Below, piece after piece: positions 4,302 to 5,461 of a stretch of 5,461 bases of DNA (position 1 is the first letter of the stretch; every line of letters starts with the position of its first letter). Made by a program: the position numbers and the translations under genes. This DNA comes from Chloroflexota bacterium (lineage in GTDB: Bacteria > Chloroflexota > Limnocylindria > Limnocylindrales > CSP1-4). The stretch is taken from contig JANYAA010000073.1 of NCBI GenBank assembly GCA_025355255.1, positions 1 through 5,461 on the forward strand, written 5' to 3'. Under the pieces are notes generated by a model, which saw only the letters and a program-made list of their open reading frames with translations, did not search any database and was not told where the DNA came from.

Positions 4302-5461
4302 GGATCAGCTCGATACGGCTGCGGAACCTCCGGCGTCACGACCAGCTTGCGCTGGATCTGGCACCAGGGCTGACCGTCGTTCGCGGCCCCAACGAGGCGG
4401 GCAAGTCCACGCTGCAGCGGGCCATCGAGATGGCGTTGACGCGCAAGGTGACGGCGTCCGGCATGGAGATGGACAGCTGGGTGCGCTGGGACGCGGCCGC
4501 GGGCGAGCGCCCCGAGATCGATATGTCCTTCACCTGGGAGGATGATGACGGGGCGGTGCACAACGGCCACCTGGAGAAGCGGTTCTTGGGCGTCAAGGGC
4601 ACGGTCCGGCTTGAGCTGGACGACGCCGTGATCACGGATCCGGCCAGCGCGGACGAGGAGCTCGCCGCCCTGTCGGGCATCCCCAATGAGAAGTTCTTGG
4701 GCGCCACGGCGTCCGTCCGCCATCACGAGCTTGACGGGCTCGATGCCGGCGAGACCACGTTGCGTGATCGGCTGCAGACCTCAATCAGCGGCGCGGACGA
4801 GGGGTCGGGCAAGGCCAAGACCAAGCTTGCGGATGCGCTGCACAAGCTGCGCCAGTCGGGTGCAAAGAACCCGGGGCGGCTCAAGATGGCCGAGGACGCC
4901 GTCAAGGCCGCCGAGATGACGGTGCAGAACGGCGATGCGGGGCTGGTCAGGCTTGAGGCGGACCGGGACGCCCTGGGCGTTGCGCGTGAGCGGCGGGCAG
5001 CGGCCGAGGCGCTCCTCGCGGAGGAGTCAGCGCTCCTGGACGGGGCGCGTCAGGCCGAACGTCTCGCCGGTGAGCGAGTGCAGGCTCGCACGGCGTTTGA
5101 GCGATACGAGGCCGCGGCCGGGGCTGCGGGCGAACTGGCGGCGCGACTGGCGGCGCCCGGCTTGGCTGTCGCGGCGGCCGACATTCGAGCACGGCTGGCC
5201 GCTCTAGCGGAGGCTGAGACCCAGGTGGCCACGCTGGTGCGACTGGTTGATGCGGCCCCCGTGGCGCCTGGCTTGCCTGGCCTGCCTGCGGCCGGGTCCG
5301 TCCCGGCCGGAGGCGGCGGGCGAGTGCTGCTGCCGGCGTTCACCCTGATCCTGGGGCTTGGTGCGTCGGCGCTCGGCGGTGCGGCACTGGCCGGGCTGCT
5401 GGGCGCGTCCGTGGCGGCGGCAGGTGTCGGCGCGCTGGCCGTCGGGGGTGCGCTGATCGTC
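4298..5461 (+). CDS. Rad50/SbcC-like (YhaN-like) AAA ATPase, N-terminal 388 residues (runs off window)
   Basis: The frame opens with GTG at 4298, overlapping the nuclease stop, with GAGG at 4287-4290 seven bases upstream, and stays open to the last base. The N terminus MRISSIRLRNLRRH is typical of SMC/Rad50/RecF-type ATPases. The Walker A motif is GPNEAGKST (30-38), the form common in YhaN-like proteins. The stretch IPNEKFLGATASVRHHELDGL (128-148) matches the lobe that carries the Q-loop, but His142 sits where Gln is expected. Residues about 160-318 are Ala/Glu/Arg/Leu-rich and helical, a likely coiled-coil arm. They are followed by a Pro/Gly linker (319-341) and an uncharged hydrophobic block from 343 to the window end that could hold two membrane helices. 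The signature motif, Walker B and second coil lie beyond the window. The protein is inferred to power and position the upstream nuclease on DNA ends. Confidence 0.9.
   Translation, partial: MRISSIRLRNLRRHDQLALDLAPGLTVVRGPNEAGKSTLQRAIEMALTRKVTASGMEMDSWVRWDAAAGERPEIDMSFTWEDDDGAVHNGHLEKRFLGVKGTVRLELDDAVITDPASADEELAALSGIPNEKFLGATASVRHHELDGLDAGETTLRDRLQTSISGADEGSGKAKTKLADALHKLRQSGAKNPGRLKMAEDAVKAAEMTVQNGDAGLVRLEADRDALGVARERRAAAEALLAEESALLDGARQAERLAGERVQARTAFERYEAAAGAAGELAARLAAPGLAVAAADIRARLAALAEAETQVATLVRLVDAAPVAPGLPGLPAAGSVPAGGGGRVLLPAFTLILGLGASALGGAALAGLLGASVAAAGVGALAVGGALIV

Noticed and set aside
3782..4726. A 314-codon open frame on the minus strand across the nuclease-ATPase junction
   Set aside because: It spans two well-supported plus-strand genes, has a Ser/Arg/Ala-rich low-information sequence, and shows no family features.
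1..5461. CRISPR array, tRNA, rRNA, insertion sequence or prophage signs
   Set aside because: I saw no regular spacer-repeat pattern, no tRNA T-arm or cloverleaf, no transposase or integrase motif, and no terminal repeats with target duplications on either strand.

Overview
This is a 5.46-kb, strongly GC-rich window (clearly well above 60% G+C, with G/C-biased third codon positions). All seven protein genes are on the plus strand, and both ends are cut. The proteins are bacterial. The high GC, frequent GTG starts, RxxH-type overlaps (ATGA, GTGA) and the flavour of the Mre11-like and MBL proteins suggest a GC-rich Chloroflexota or actinobacterial-type genome. That placement is an impression from composition and motifs, not a phylogenetic result.

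Region 1 (1-1243) is a tightly overlapped three-gene unit. It holds the end of a Phd/YefM-type antitoxin, a PIN-domain VapC-type toxin, and a UPF0016/TMEM165-Gdt1 family divalent-cation transporter. Each junction is an ATGA overlap without an obvious Shine-Dalgarno sequence, so the genes are probably translationally coupled. A strong GC hairpin (1251-1282) lies just after the transporter stop.

Region 2 (1244-1463) is a 220-bp gap containing nested inverted repeats. It leads into a metallo-beta-lactamase-fold hydrolase (1464-2015) that has the HxHxDH metal motif but carries His where the bridging Asp is expected. A serine peptidase of the S51/cyanophycinase-like type (2068-2802) follows after 52 bp.

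Region 3 (2803-3122) is a 320-bp gap with no convincing gene but three successive hairpins, making it a candidate structured leader or small RNA. It precedes a two-gene nuclease/ATPase unit. The first gene is an Mre11/SbcD-like (YhaO-like) metallophosphoesterase (3123-4301); the second is a Rad50/SbcC-like (YhaN-like) ATPase (4298 to the window end), joined by a GTGA overlap. The nuclease has Thr in place of the normally conserved Asn of the GNHD motif. The ATPase carries a very hydrophobic block inside its coiled-coil region, which suggests a membrane-associated Mre11-Rad50-type complex.

No wholly new system is demonstrated. The most interesting points are the apparent membrane segment in the Rad50-like protein together with the altered active-site motif of its partner nuclease, and the two structured intergenic regions.
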